Shown in pieces: positions 25,876 through 39,064 of a DNA stretch of 64,000 nucleotides. Below the pieces are notes generated by a model. It had not been told where the DNA came from. It saw only the letters and a list, made by a program, of their open reading frames with translations, and searched no databases. The stretch is from positions 4,401,001 through 4,465,000 of the forward strand of contig NZ_CP012673.1 in assembly GCF_002950945.1 (NCBI RefSeq), in the 5' to 3' direction. The translations under genes and the position numbers were made by a program. The DNA is from Sorangium cellulosum. Its GTDB lineage: Bacteria; Myxococcota_A; Polyangia; Polyangiales; Polyangiaceae. How positions within the stretch are numbered: the first letter of the stretch is position 1; the number at the start of each line of letters is the position of its first letter.

Positions 25876-25995
25876 ATGCTGTTCCTCTCTGCTGCCCTCG
25901 CGTCGACGATGATGCCGTTTTCCAGCCTGGCTGTCCCGCGTACACCGTTCTTCGGGGGCGCAGCGCTGGCGCGCGTCGGTGAGGTGCACGCGTGA
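25876..25995 (+). CDS. Possible 39-residue leader peptide before heme o synthase
   Basis: A short frame begins with a hydrophobic start (MLFLSAALASTMMPFSSLA) like a signal sequence and ends in TGA that overlaps the GTG of the next gene as GTGA. Such overlaps are typical of translational coupling. It has no evident ribosome-binding site and no known family, so it may be a leader or a chance frame. Confidence 0.25.
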   Translation: MLFLSAALASTMMPFSSLAVPRTPFFGGAALARVGEVHA

Positions 25996-26996
25996 CCATG
26001 CACGTCGAGCGGGCCTCCGAGCAGGCCGCCGTCCCTTACGTCCGCCCGTCCGATCCGCCCGAGAGCGGCGGCGGCGCGCTGCCCGCGAGCGCGCGCCCGC
26101 TGCTCCGGGTAGCGGCCGATCTGGTGTGCCTCACCAAGCCGCGCGTCACGAGGATGGTGGTCGCGACCATGCTCGGCGGCATGTGGATCGCGAGCCGGTA
26201 CCTCCGCTCCGGGCTCGCTGGAGAGGCTGCGGTCGAGCGCGCGGCGGTGCCGGCGACACAGCTGCTGCTGGCGCTGCTCGGGACGGTCCTCGTCGTGTCG
26301 GGCGCGAACGCGCTCAACATGTACATCGAGCGCGACAGCGATCGGCTGATGGAGCGGACGAAGACCCGCCCGCTGCCGGCCGGGCGGCTCGCGCCCGAGC
26401 TGGCGCTCTGGTTCGGGATCGCCATCTCGGCCGCCTCGCTTCCGCTGCTGTTCCTCGGGGTGAACGCGACCACGGGCGCGCTCGCCGCCCTCGCGCTGCT
26501 CAGCTACGTGCTCGTCTACACGCCCCTCAAGCGCCGGACGACGCTCGCGCTGCCGATCGGGGCGATCCCCGGCGCGATCCCGCCGCTGCTCGGTTGGACG
26601 AGCATCACCGGCCGAATCGACGCGCCCGGCTTCCTGCTCTTTGCGGTCCTGTTTCTCTGGCAGATCCCGCATTTCCTGGCCATCGCGACCTTCCGCCGCG
26701 ACGACTACCGGCGCGCGGGACACAAGGTGCTGACCGTCGAGAAGGGCGATCGCACGACGCGGATCCACATCGTCGGTTATCTCGCGCTGCTCGTCCTCGC
26801 GTCGGTGTTGTTCGTGCCGTTCGGGGTTGGAGGTCCTGTCTACCTCGGCGCCGCGATCGTCCTTGGCGGCGGCTTCTTCGCCCTCGGCGCGGTCGGCCTC
26901 CGCGCGGGGGCGGGTGATCGCTGGGCCCGCAAGCTCTTCTTCGCCTCCATGGTTTACCTGGTGCTCCTGTTCGCTGCGCTGATGATCGGCGCGTGA
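25992..26996 (+). CDS. ctaB: Protoheme IX farnesyltransferase (heme o synthase)
   Basis: A 334-residue UbiA-family integral membrane enzyme that adds a farnesyl group to heme b, giving heme o for haem-copper oxidases. The prenyl-diphosphate/Mg site is ALNMYIERDSDRLMERTKTR, and TPLKRRTTLALPIGAIPGAIP, FLWQIPHFLAI and RRDDYRRAG are family signatures. About eight or nine membrane segments follow a soluble N-terminus of 40 residues. The GTG has GAGGTG five bases upstream; an ATG two codons later is the alternative. SCO follows after 52 bp and a cupredoxin lipoprotein precedes. Confidence 0.95.
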   Translation: MTMHVERASEQAAVPYVRPSDPPESGGGALPASARPLLRVAADLVCLTKPRVTRMVVATMLGGMWIASRYLRSGLAGEAAVERAAVPATQLLLALLGTVLVVSGANALNMYIERDSDRLMERTKTRPLPAGRLAPELALWFGIAISAASLPLLFLGVNATTGALAALALLSYVLVYTPLKRRTTLALPIGAIPGAIPPLLGWTSITGRIDAPGFLLFAVLFLWQIPHFLAIATFRRDDYRRAGHKVLTVEKGDRTTRIHIVGYLALLVLASVLFVPFGVGGPVYLGAAIVLGGGFFALGAVGLRAGAGDRWARKLFFASMVYLVLLFAALMIGA

Positions 26997-27048
26997 TCGG
27001 CGCCTGGTTGCCTTGACGCGCCGGGGACCGGCTCTTAGCGTCCGTGCG

Positions 27049-27783
27049 ATGGTGCCCCTAGAGCAGGCGCAGCAGGAGAACGGCGCTTCTCCTTCTTCCC
27101 GCGCGCAACCTTCCCGCGCGCAGCCCGCCGATGCGCCGCTTCCGTCCGGTAGCGGCGGCGCGCCGAGATCACGTTTCGCGGCGCTCGCGGGGCGTCCGCT
27201 CTTCTGGATGGCGCTCGTCGCGCTGGTGGCCCTCGTCTCGGTCGGCGGCGCGGTGCTCGGCCGTGCCGCCGAGCCGCCCGCGCTCCGGATCCCGCTGCCC
27301 GCCTTCGAGCTGACCGATCAGCGGGGTCAGCGGTTCGGCCAGGAGCAGCTCCGAGGCCGCGTGTGGATAGCGGACTTCATCTTCACGACCTGCCCGACCG
27401 TCTGCCCCAAGCTCACGCAGCGCATGAAGGAGATCCAGCGCGAGGGGCGCGAGCTCGGCGACGCGCTGCACCTCGTCACGTTCACGGTCGATCCGGAGAA
27501 CGACACGCCGGAAGTGCTCGCGGCGTACGCGACGGCGCAGGGGCTCAAGCTCGATGGATGGACGTTCCTGACAGGCCCCCTCGATCAGATCGAGTCGACG
27601 GTCGTGAAGGGCTTCAAGATCGCGATGGGCAAGCAGGAGTCGAGCCCTGGCATCTTCAGCATCTTCCACGGCGAGCGCCTCGTGCTGGTCGACAAGGAGG
27701 GCGTCATTCGTGGCTATTACGAGGCCAACGACGACGGCATCGACGCGATCCTGCGGGACGCCCGCGCCCTCGCGGACCTCTGA
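27049..27783 (+). CDS. SCO1/SenC family copper chaperone
   Basis: A 244-residue membrane-anchored thioredoxin-fold protein that delivers copper to the CuA site of cytochrome oxidase. An N-terminal low-complexity region of about 50 residues precedes one membrane segment (LFWMALVALVALVSVGGAVLG). The copper ligands are Cys115 and Cys119 in TTCPTVCPKL and His207 in SIFHGERLVLVD. The domain should face the periplasm. ctaB lies just upstream. A TTG 12 codons earlier is an alternative start. Its stop codon directly abuts the stop of the convergent kinase gene. Confidence 0.93.
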   Translation: MVPLEQAQQENGASPSSRAQPSRAQPADAPLPSGSGGAPRSRFAALAGRPLFWMALVALVALVSVGGAVLGRAAEPPALRIPLPAFELTDQRGQRFGQEQLRGRVWIADFIFTTCPTVCPKLTQRMKEIQREGRELGDALHLVTFTVDPENDTPEVLAAYATAQGLKLDGWTFLTGPLDQIESTVVKGFKIAMGKQESSPGIFSIFHGERLVLVDKEGVIRGYYEANDDGIDAILRDARALADL

Positions 27784-32325
<4,542 letters not shown>

Positions 32326-32366
32326 CCCAGGATGCTCCCGGGAGCAAGGCCACCCTGTCAACCCAG

Positions 32367-33152
32367 TTACGGCCCCGGGGGACCTCCGCCCTCCGCGCCG
32401 GCCTCGGGCGCGGCGCCGCCCTCCGCGCCCGCGTCGGGCGCGGCCTCGCCGCAGCGGGGCGCGTCGCCCGCCGGGTCATCCACATCGACGGCCCCTGCGT
32501 TGCTGCACGTGTCCTCGGGGCCCTTCGCGTAGTTGTCCGCCACGAACCGCGCGAGCGACGCCGCGTCGAGGCAGGTCGCGGTGTACGTGGCCCCCCATGC
32601 TGCTGCGGCGACCGGGCTGTCCAGCGCGTCGTCGGGCGTCACCACGAGGCGCGCCTCCGGCCCCCCGGGCGACGCGAGGCACCTCGGATCGGAGGTGGCC
32701 TCGCTCCGCACCTGGTCGAGCATCGCCTTCACCTCCGTGCACCCGGACGAGGGACACCGGTACGCGAGCACGATCGCGCCGTGCTCGAGGCTGTGCACGT
32801 AGATCTCTCGCGGGACCGGCGCCTCGTAGCTCTTGTACTCGGCCCAGATGGGCCAGTGATCTCCGCCGCTCGGCGGGTTCGTCTCGTACTGGACGGGCGT
32901 GCACACGGGCAAGTGCCGCGCCGGTGTCAGGGGGATCCCCGTGCGGATCACGACCTTGCACTCGCGCTCGCCCGGGAGCGGCGGGGCGTCCGGGAACAGC
33001 GTGACGGTCTCGGGCGGCTTCGGCTCGACCGCGGCGTCGCTCTCCACGATCGGCGGCGGCGTGTCCGACCCGCAGCCGCTCAGCGCAGCGCCGAGCACAG
33101 CTGCCGCCACGGTGGCAGCGAGGCGCATCTGCCCAAAACTGCAGCGCTTCAT
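32367..33152 (-). CDS. DUF3105 lipoprotein
   Basis: A 261-residue lipoprotein (lipobox ALSGC) with the DUF3105 core: NPPSGGDHWPIWAEYKSYE, then PREIYVHSLEHGAIVLAYRC. The Cys and His residues there could bind metal, but no function is established for the family. The C-terminus is an Asp/Ala/Gly-rich tail. It stops about 40 bp before the kinase-activator gene and probably shares its transcript, so it may be an envelope sensor for that protein (inference). Divergent from the FHA-GGDEF gene by a 76-bp gap. Confidence 0.8.
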   Translation of the reverse strand: MKRCSFGQMRLAATVAAAVLGAALSGCGSDTPPPIVESDAAVEPKPPETVTLFPDAPPLPGERECKVVIRTGIPLTPARHLPVCTPVQYETNPPSGGDHWPIWAEYKSYEAPVPREIYVHSLEHGAIVLAYRCPSSGCTEVKAMLDQVRSEATSDPRCLASPGGPEARLVVTPDDALDSPVAAAAWGATYTATCLDAASLARFVADNYAKGPEDTCSNAGAVDVDDPAGDAPRCGEAAPDAGAEGGAAPEAGAEGGGPPGP

Positions 33153-33228
33153 GGCGGAGTTCTATCACGTCCGTCACGTAACGCGCGTTGCCCTGGAACG
33201 CCGGCTCTGGTGTACTTGGGCCTTCAGC

Positions 33229-34125
33229 GTGGCGAAGCAAGAGAACGATTTTCGGCAGACGCTCGTTACCTGCAGCTCGATCGCCCCGCCGGCGCCTCAG
33301 GTCGAGCCGGGCACGGCGTGCCTGGTCGTCATCTACGGCACGGAGCTCGGGCGCCGGATCGCGCTGAACGCCGGGGCGATCGAGTGCGGGCGCTCGATGC
33401 AGACGGACATCCCCCTCGACGACGAGGCGGTGAGCCGCCGTCACGCGCGCATCTCGTGGAACGGGATGAGCTACGTTGTCCGCGACCTCGGCTCGACGAA
33501 CGGCACCTACGTGAACGACGTCTCGGTCGACGAGCGCGCGCTCCGGGACGGCGACCAGGTCAAGATCGGGCGGACCATCTTCAAGTTCATCCAGGGCGGG
33601 AACGTCGAGCTCTCGTACCACGAGGAGATCTACCGCCTGATGACCTTCGACGGGCTGACGCAGGTGCACAACAAGCGCTCGTTCGACGTCGCGCTCGAGC
33701 GGGAGGTGTCGCGCGCCTGCCGCTACCATCGCCACCTCTCGCTCGTCATGTTCGACATCGATCACTTCAAGAGCATCAACGACACCCGGGGGCACCTCAC
33801 GGGCGACGCCGTGCTCCGCCAGCTGGCCGCGCTCGCCTCGGCGAACGTCCGCCGGGACGACGTCCTCGCCCGCGTCGGCGGGGAGGAGTTCGCGCTGCTC
33901 GTCCCGGAGATCGCGGTCGAAGGCGCGCGCCTCGTCGCCGAGAAGCTGCGCGCCCTCGTGGAGCGCACGCCCTTCCGCTTCGAGGAGGGCGAGATCGCCG
34001 TGACCGCGAGCTTCGGCGTCGCCGGCATCACGCCGGACGCGCCGGTCTCGCCGATGGAGCTCTACCGCCGCGCCGACGAGCGGCTCTACCACGCGAAGAA
34101 GGGCGGCCGGAACCGCGTGATGTGA
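33229..34125 (+). CDS. FHA-GGDEF diguanylate cyclase
   Basis: A 298-residue protein. The N-terminal FHA domain (about 25-120; IECGRSMQTDIPLDD, then VSRRHARI and DLGSTNGTYVND) binds phosphothreonine. The GGDEF domain follows with MFDIDHFKSINDTRGH and active-site RVGGEEF, plus an RxxD inhibitory site (RRDD) five residues before GGEEF. It should make cyclic di-GMP in response to a phosphorylated partner. A Ser/Thr kinase is encoded in the divergent operon, a plausible partner. The GTG chosen starts just before the conserved part; an upstream ATG would overlap the divergent lipoprotein start. Confidence 0.92.
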   Translation: MAKQENDFRQTLVTCSSIAPPAPQVEPGTACLVVIYGTELGRRIALNAGAIECGRSMQTDIPLDDEAVSRRHARISWNGMSYVVRDLGSTNGTYVNDVSVDERALRDGDQVKIGRTIFKFIQGGNVELSYHEEIYRLMTFDGLTQVHNKRSFDVALEREVSRACRYHRHLSLVMFDIDHFKSINDTRGHLTGDAVLRQLAALASANVRRDDVLARVGGEEFALLVPEIAVEGARLVAEKLRALVERTPFRFEEGEIAVTASFGVAGITPDAPVSPMELYRRADERLYHAKKGGRNRVM

Positions 34126-34140
34126 CGCGCGCCGGCGCGC

Positions 34141-35325
34141 TCAGGGCGCGGCGGTGCAGTCCCGCGTCTTGGCCCCGTCGAGGATCCACGCGGTCAGGAT
34201 GTCCGTGCCGTCCACGTGCGGCACGAGGAGCGGATCGTTCGGGTCCTCGGAGAAGAGGCGGAACGACTGGTTCGACTTCGGGGGCGGCATCGGCAGCCCC
34301 ATGACGAACGCGCCGCGGAGCCGCTCGATCTCCGCGCGGACCTGCTCGGCCTGGTCGGGGCTCAGGAGCGGGTCGACCGCGTTCTGGCCCACGATGATCT
34401 TGTAGAGCAGGTAGCTGTTCCCCGGGTCTCCCGGGTCGATGAGCGGCATGGCCGTCCCGAAGCGCTCCGGGTTGTGCTCGCCCACGTGCGCGCGCTCGCC
34501 CATCTGGGTCTGGTGGGCGGCGTGCCCGATCGCGGTCGCGTGGAGCGGATCGAGCCGGTTGAACGTCATCCCCACGTCCAGGTTCAGGCCCACGGCCGTG
34601 TCGGCGTCGCCGTGGCAGCCCGCGCAGGCCCAGAGGTACAGCGCCGCGCCCCGCACGCACGTCGTGCAGACCGGATCGTCCTGGCACATGCCCGAGACGC
34701 ACTCGAGGTCGCGCTGGCAGAAGAAGTCGCCGCTCGGCGGCCGCTCCGGCTGCGTCTCGGGCGGGTCCATCGCCGCCACCGTGAACTCGAGCCGCACGTT
34801 CGCGCCGAGGGGCGCGCCGTCGAACGCGCGGATGCCCGCCGACGCCGCCTCGTCCACCGGCGCGAGGACCGTGAGCGCGTACCGCGTCCCCGGGAGGAGG
34901 CGCGGCATCCCTTCGACCTGGCGGAAGGTGACCTCGCGCCGCACGGGGTTGTACGACGGCGTCAGGGCGATCGGGTTGAGGCAGTCGGCGTACGTCTTGA
35001 CCTGGGCGGCCAGGTCGGCCGACAGGCACACGGACTCGTGGCCGAGCGCGGCGCCCACGGCGCTCGGCAACAGGAAGCGGTCGAACTTCAGGACGAAGCT
35101 CGAGGTCGACAGCACCGTGGTGGCGCCGCTCGGATCGAGCGCGGTGCGCACGGGCTGATAGTTCTGGTCGAGGCTGGTCGTCGCCCGCGCCTCGATCAGC
35201 CGGACGGGGGGACCGTCGATCGGCTGGACCGCGGGCTCTCCCACGTCGCATCCCGCCGTGGCGAGGGTCGTGTGGAGGCAGAGGGTGAGGGGAGCGAGGC
35301 GGGCCGCGGCGGCGGGCCCGCTCAG
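34141..35325 (-). CDS. Monoheme cytochrome c lipoprotein with Ig-like domain, apparent CTG start
   Basis: A 394-residue lipoprotein (signal PLTLCLHTTLA, lipobox ATAGC). Residues about 50-225 look like a bacterial Ig-like (SbsA-type) domain (VTFRQVEGMPRLLPGTRYALTV, NVRLEFTVA). A Cys-rich stretch and one haem motif follow: CAGCH, with a later Met-rich loop (FGTAMPLIDPGDPGNSYLLYK) that could supply the axial Met, as in cytochrome c. No ATG, GTG or TTG opens the frame between the upstream gene and the signal peptide; CTG overlaps that gene's TGA as CTGA. The gene ends the porin and 13-heme cytochrome operon, so the protein may pass electrons at the outer membrane. Confidence 0.75.
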   Translation of the reverse strand: MSGPAAAARLAPLTLCLHTTLATAGCDVGEPAVQPIDGPPVRLIEARATTSLDQNYQPVRTALDPSGATTVLSTSSFVLKFDRFLLPSAVGAALGHESVCLSADLAAQVKTYADCLNPIALTPSYNPVRREVTFRQVEGMPRLLPGTRYALTVLAPVDEAASAGIRAFDGAPLGANVRLEFTVAAMDPPETQPERPPSGDFFCQRDLECVSGMCQDDPVCTTCVRGAALYLWACAGCHGDADTAVGLNLDVGMTFNRLDPLHATAIGHAAHQTQMGERAHVGEHNPERFGTAMPLIDPGDPGNSYLLYKIIVGQNAVDPLLSPDQAEQVRAEIERLRGAFVMGLPMPPPKSNQSFRLFSEDPNDPLLVPHVDGTDILTAWILDGAKTRDCTAAP

Positions 35326-35576
35326 CTTTCGGAGTAGAGCGAGAGCTGCTCGCGGACGACCTTCTCGTTGACCCCGGTCTGGATGTGCTCCTTGAGACAG
35401 TCGGCCAGCGTGATCAGCATGTCGTCGACCCCTTTCTCCTCGATGAGCTTCGACAAAAGTTGCCGCGCTTCCCGCCCGTCGTCCTCGCGGAGGAAGCCCC
35501 GCACCGTCTCCAGCGTGATTTCCCCCTGGAAATCGAGATAGAGGTTGTCGATGAGGTACTTGATCAGCTCCTTCAC
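35322..35576 (-). CDS. Small acidic helical protein in the cytochrome operon
   Basis: An 84-residue protein of unknown family, predicted helical (LIKYLIDNLYLDFQG, then EARQLLSKLIEEKGVDDML, and VREQLSLYSES), with no signal peptide and one Cys. GTG is preceded by AAGGAGAA at seven bases. It sits between the multihaem cytochrome and the monoheme lipoprotein genes and is linked to the latter by an overlapping stop/start. A cytoplasmic assembly or regulatory role is possible but not shown. Confidence 0.7.
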   Translation of the reverse strand: MKELIKYLIDNLYLDFQGEITLETVRGFLREDDGREARQLLSKLIEEKGVDDMLITLADCLKEHIQTGVNEKVVREQLSLYSES

Positions 35577-35684
35577 GCCCGTTCTCCTTGGCGTCCGCGG
35601 CGTTCGTTAGGGAAGCCGCGCGCACCTCGCTATACCCGTCGCTGGAAGGCCAGGGCAAGGAATATACTGACCGGTTTTGTCTTT

Positions 35685-37166
35685 TCATTGGCAGCTCTTC
35701 AGGAACGTGTCGCCCGACTGATGGCACACCAGGCACGGGCGAGGGTTCCGGGAGAACGCCGTCTTGCACTTGCTCTCGAACCCGAGCGGATGCGGGTTCA
35801 GCCCCTGCCCGCCCGAGAGCCCCCGGGTCGCGTGGCAGGTCGCGCAGTCCCGCTCGGTGTGGCAGGAAACGCACGCGTTCAGGTTTCTCTCGGCTTCCCA
35901 GGCGTGGTGTTTCGCGCTGCGCGGCGCGGTGGTCCACTCCGCCGGCGGGGGATGGAAGCGGCGCCCCGCGGGCCGGATGCCGCTCGGCGCGTCGCGCGCC
36001 ACGCCCGTCCGGCGGTGGCAGTCCGCGCAGAACGTCTGCTCTTGATGGCACGTCACGCAGCGCGGGTTGTCCTGCCGGGCGGCCTGCGGGTGCATCGAGA
36101 GGAAGTCGTTCGGGTGCACCGAGCGCGGACGGATCTTCCCGTCGTGGCAGTCGGTGCAGTAGTTCTCGGTGTGGCACGTCCCGCAGAAGGCGCTGTCGTT
36201 CGCGGCGATCTGCTTGTGCCGCTCGAGCCAGTCCGGCGTGTGCCCCGCGTTGTGCAGCCACCGGGGCGGCAGCAGATCGCCCGTGGCGAACGCGGTCACG
36301 AGCAGGCCGTCGGGGCGCGTCAGGTGGCACGTCTCGCAGTCGCTCTTCGCGTCGCCCTGGGCCGGACCGGTCATGTTGTGGCAGCTGAAGCAGCCGGCCA
36401 TGCGGGGGAGTTGCTCGCGCGTCGCCATCTCCAGCTTGGAGACCTGGCCGTGGCACTGGCTGCACTTGATGTTGCGATCGACGTGTTTCTTGTGCGGGAA
36501 CCGGAGGTTCGCGTGCGGCAGGACGAGGGGCGCCACCTTGCCGTTGGCGCCCGCGTTCTCCCCGATGTGGCAGTAGGCGCACTGCCCGTTCTCGTTCGTG
36601 CCCGCCTTCACCTGGGTGAGGTCGGAGTGGTCGACGTCATGGCAGTTGTCGCAGGTCTGGGCCGGGCCGGGCAGCAGCCGATCCGACACCGCGCCGCTCG
36701 TGTAGGCCCCGGCGTGGCACGACTTGCACGTTTGCCGCAGCCCCTGGACGTGCTTCTTGTGGTTGAAGCGGATCGTCAGCGTCTGCGGCGGGTAGATCTC
36801 GTCGCTCGGGACCGGCGTCGCGCTCGTCCCGGGCGGCATCCACGCGAGCGGCACCTCGGCGTCGCCGGGCATCGGGTGCAGGCCCGACGTGTACCCACCG
36901 CGCGGCGGCTTCGCGGGCGCGGCCTCGTCGCCCTCGCCCTCGCCGCCCTCGTCGCCCTCGCCCTCCGCGCTCTCCTCGCCCTCGTCGGCCGCCGCGCTGG
37001 CTGCTTGCGCGCGCGGCTTCGGCTGGGCGGCCGCCTCCGGGCCCACCACGGCGAGCGCCAGCGCGCCGAGGCACGCGAGGATCGCGACCCATCCCGGGAC
37101 GAACCTCGCGTCGTTACGTCGCGCGCTGCGCCGTTCCTGACTTGCATCCATCTGTTGCTCGTTCAC
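35685..37166 (-). CDS. Thirteen-haem c-type cytochrome
   Basis: A 493-residue exported protein. After a signal-anchor-like start (WVAILACLGALALAVVG) and an acidic Glu/Gly-rich linker, 13 CxxCH haem sites follow: CKSCH, CDNCH, CAYCH, CSQCH, CFSCH, CETCH, CGTCH, CTDCH, CVTCH, CADCH, CVSCH, CATCH and CLVCH. Many free His residues (FNHKKH, FPHKKH) can be axial ligands, so bis-His haems are likely. The GTG start overlaps the stop of the upstream barrel gene as GTGA; an ATG five codons later is the alternative. With that barrel, it resembles porin-cytochrome modules that carry electrons through the outer membrane. Partner and direction of flow are not known. Confidence 0.93.
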   Translation of the reverse strand: MNEQQMDASQERRSARRNDARFVPGWVAILACLGALALAVVGPEAAAQPKPRAQAASAAADEGEESAEGEGDEGGEGEGDEAAPAKPPRGGYTSGLHPMPGDAEVPLAWMPPGTSATPVPSDEIYPPQTLTIRFNHKKHVQGLRQTCKSCHAGAYTSGAVSDRLLPGPAQTCDNCHDVDHSDLTQVKAGTNENGQCAYCHIGENAGANGKVAPLVLPHANLRFPHKKHVDRNIKCSQCHGQVSKLEMATREQLPRMAGCFSCHNMTGPAQGDAKSDCETCHLTRPDGLLVTAFATGDLLPPRWLHNAGHTPDWLERHKQIAANDSAFCGTCHTENYCTDCHDGKIRPRSVHPNDFLSMHPQAARQDNPRCVTCHQEQTFCADCHRRTGVARDAPSGIRPAGRRFHPPPAEWTTAPRSAKHHAWEAERNLNACVSCHTERDCATCHATRGLSGGQGLNPHPLGFESKCKTAFSRNPRPCLVCHQSGDTFLKSCQ

Positions 37167-38812
37167 GGCGCCACCCGCAGGTTCACGAGGCCGACGACCC
37201 GGAAGCGCTGGCCTACCAGCCGGTTCATGTCGTGCTCCCACTCGATCTTGAAGTCGGCGGCCTCGCCTGGCCGGTATCCGGCCCCGAGGACGTACCCGAA
37301 CGAGGTCGCGCCCCGGTCGGGCCTGAGCGGATCCTCCCAGTTGTACAACGACACCCGCGCGCCGAGCGCGTACCGCTGCCCGCTGAGCCGCTTTTCCCCC
37401 GAGAGATCGGCCCCGGTCCGGCGCCCGCGCTCCCCGGTCTGCAGCATCCCGCGGAGCTCGACCGAGGTCGTGCGCGTGCGGTAGCGACCCGCGAGGTTCG
37501 CCAGCACGTCGGTCGTGTAGCTCGCGGCGCGGTTCGCCTCGTCGCGCGCGTAGTCCTCGAGGTCGTCCTCGCCTGCCGGATCGAACGACGTCTGCCCGAT
37601 GCAGTCCGGTCCCTCGCCCATGACGTCGCACTGGCCGACCCCGAACTCCTCCGGGTTCCCCTCGGCCATCCAGAGCCGCGCGCCGCCCCAGGCCGCGAGA
37701 TCGACCTCGCGGGTGATGTCGACCGACGCCCGCCCCGTGATCGTGGTGACGGGATCGTGGGTGAACCAGTTCCAGATCGAGTCGGCGTCGAACGTGGGAA
37801 CGAAGTAGTCGACGTCCGCGCCCAGCGTGACGCGGCTCCCCGCGTAGACCTCCAGGCCGCCGTAGGCCGAGCCGACGAGCTGGCTGTAGAGGTCGTAGCT
37901 GAAGCCGCCCTTGATCCCGCCGAGGTCCGCCTTGTTGATGTCCGCGGCGTACCCGAGCCGATCCTGCGAGATCCGCAGGCCCTTGAGCGTCCGGAAGCCG
38001 CCGCCTCGGTCCGGGAACTGCTGCGTGATCGTGGTCCCCGTGTTGTAGACGCGCCGGTAGGTCAGCCGGCCGTGCAGGAAGCTCGGGCCGGCGCTCTCCA
38101 GCGCGGCGCCGAACGCGGGCGCCGGCTGGGCGTACTGGTACGACGGGAAGTCGGCCGCGCTGTCGGGCTGGGTCTTGTCGCGGCCGAAGCCGCTGTGGGA
38201 GCCGCGCCACACGCCTTGCCGCTCGAAGCGCGACGTCGAGAGCGGCAGGCCGCCCCGCTGCTCGAGCCCGCCGTAGGCCTCGATCCGGAAGAAATAGGGC
38301 GTCGTCACCCGGACGAGCGCGCCGTCGAACGACCACCACCCGAGCACGTCGCTCACGTACTGCCGGCCGACCCGGAAGCCGAGCCACCCGCCGGCGACGT
38401 TGCGGCCCTCGGCATAGGCGTACATCAGATCGAGCGGCGCCTCGCGGAGCCCCGGGATGAAGCGCGAGCCGCCGGCGATGCTGTAGTCGGTCTCGCCGCC
38501 CGCCTCTGCGCCTTCGAGGTGGCCATTCACCCCGAAGTCCGCGTCGAGCCGGATCCGCATCGTCACCGAGTAATCGGCCTCACCCGGCGTGAACTTGCCC
38601 TGGAGGTTGTGAACGGAGAACCCCAGCGTCTGCATGAGGCGCCGTCGCTCGATGTTCGTATCCCCCCAGGGGCTCGCGACCTCGTAGGCCTGCGCGGCCG
38701 TCGTGGACTCGATCTCGAAGTCCGCCGCGGCCGCGCCGCGCGGCGAGAGCGCGGCCAGGAGCGCGCAGGCAGCCGCCAGCGCGGCGGGCGGCGCCGGGCG
38801 CCAGGCGGCCAC
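37163..38812 (-). CDS. Outer-membrane beta-barrel protein of porin-cytochrome operon
   Basis: A 549-residue protein with a signal peptide ending GAAAA-D and a body of amphipathic strands rich in Tyr, Gly and Asp (YSVTMRIRLDADFGVNG, GWLGFRVGRQYVSDVLGWW, FKIEWEHDMNRLVGQRF), ending LVNLRVAP. Size and pattern fit a large outer-membrane barrel of roughly 20 or more strands, as in MtrB/PioB-type conduits, though I cannot confirm that family. Its stop overlaps the start of the 13-haem cytochrome. The start is uncertain: GTG before AAWRPAPP gives a clean signal peptide but has a weak ribosome-binding site; other GTGs lie 30-46 codons upstream. Confidence 0.75.
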   Translation of the reverse strand: MAAWRPAPPAALAAACALLAALSPRGAAAADFEIESTTAAQAYEVASPWGDTNIERRRLMQTLGFSVHNLQGKFTPGEADYSVTMRIRLDADFGVNGHLEGAEAGGETDYSIAGGSRFIPGLREAPLDLMYAYAEGRNVAGGWLGFRVGRQYVSDVLGWWSFDGALVRVTTPYFFRIEAYGGLEQRGGLPLSTSRFERQGVWRGSHSGFGRDKTQPDSAADFPSYQYAQPAPAFGAALESAGPSFLHGRLTYRRVYNTGTTITQQFPDRGGGFRTLKGLRISQDRLGYAADINKADLGGIKGGFSYDLYSQLVGSAYGGLEVYAGSRVTLGADVDYFVPTFDADSIWNWFTHDPVTTITGRASVDITREVDLAAWGGARLWMAEGNPEEFGVGQCDVMGEGPDCIGQTSFDPAGEDDLEDYARDEANRAASYTTDVLANLAGRYRTRTTSVELRGMLQTGERGRRTGADLSGEKRLSGQRYALGARVSLYNWEDPLRPDRGATSFGYVLGAGYRPGEAADFKIEWEHDMNRLVGQRFRVVGLVNLRVAP

Positions 38813-39064
38813 TCGTCGCCCGCGTGGCCGCGGCGCGCGCGGCGCGTCGGAAGAGGGGCATGCCTCATGGAGTCGTGACGGGAGCGCCGCCACCGACGAG
38901 CGGTGCTCACTCACGGACGCTGCGCTCGCTTTCCTCGTGTGCAGGCCGGTGTGCGCGGCCCTGCGCTCTCTGCAGCCACCGCGGGCTGAACAAGCATGGG
39001 GCGGAGTGTCGTCCACGCGCCGCGATGCTGTCAACCTGATGCTGGACGGGCGATCGCGCGCTCG

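Noticed and set aside
33190..33225. Sigma-54 -24/-12 promoter before the FHA-GGDEF gene
   Set aside because: A TGGAACG and a later TCTGG have some resemblance, but the GC/TGC spacing of the consensus is not met.
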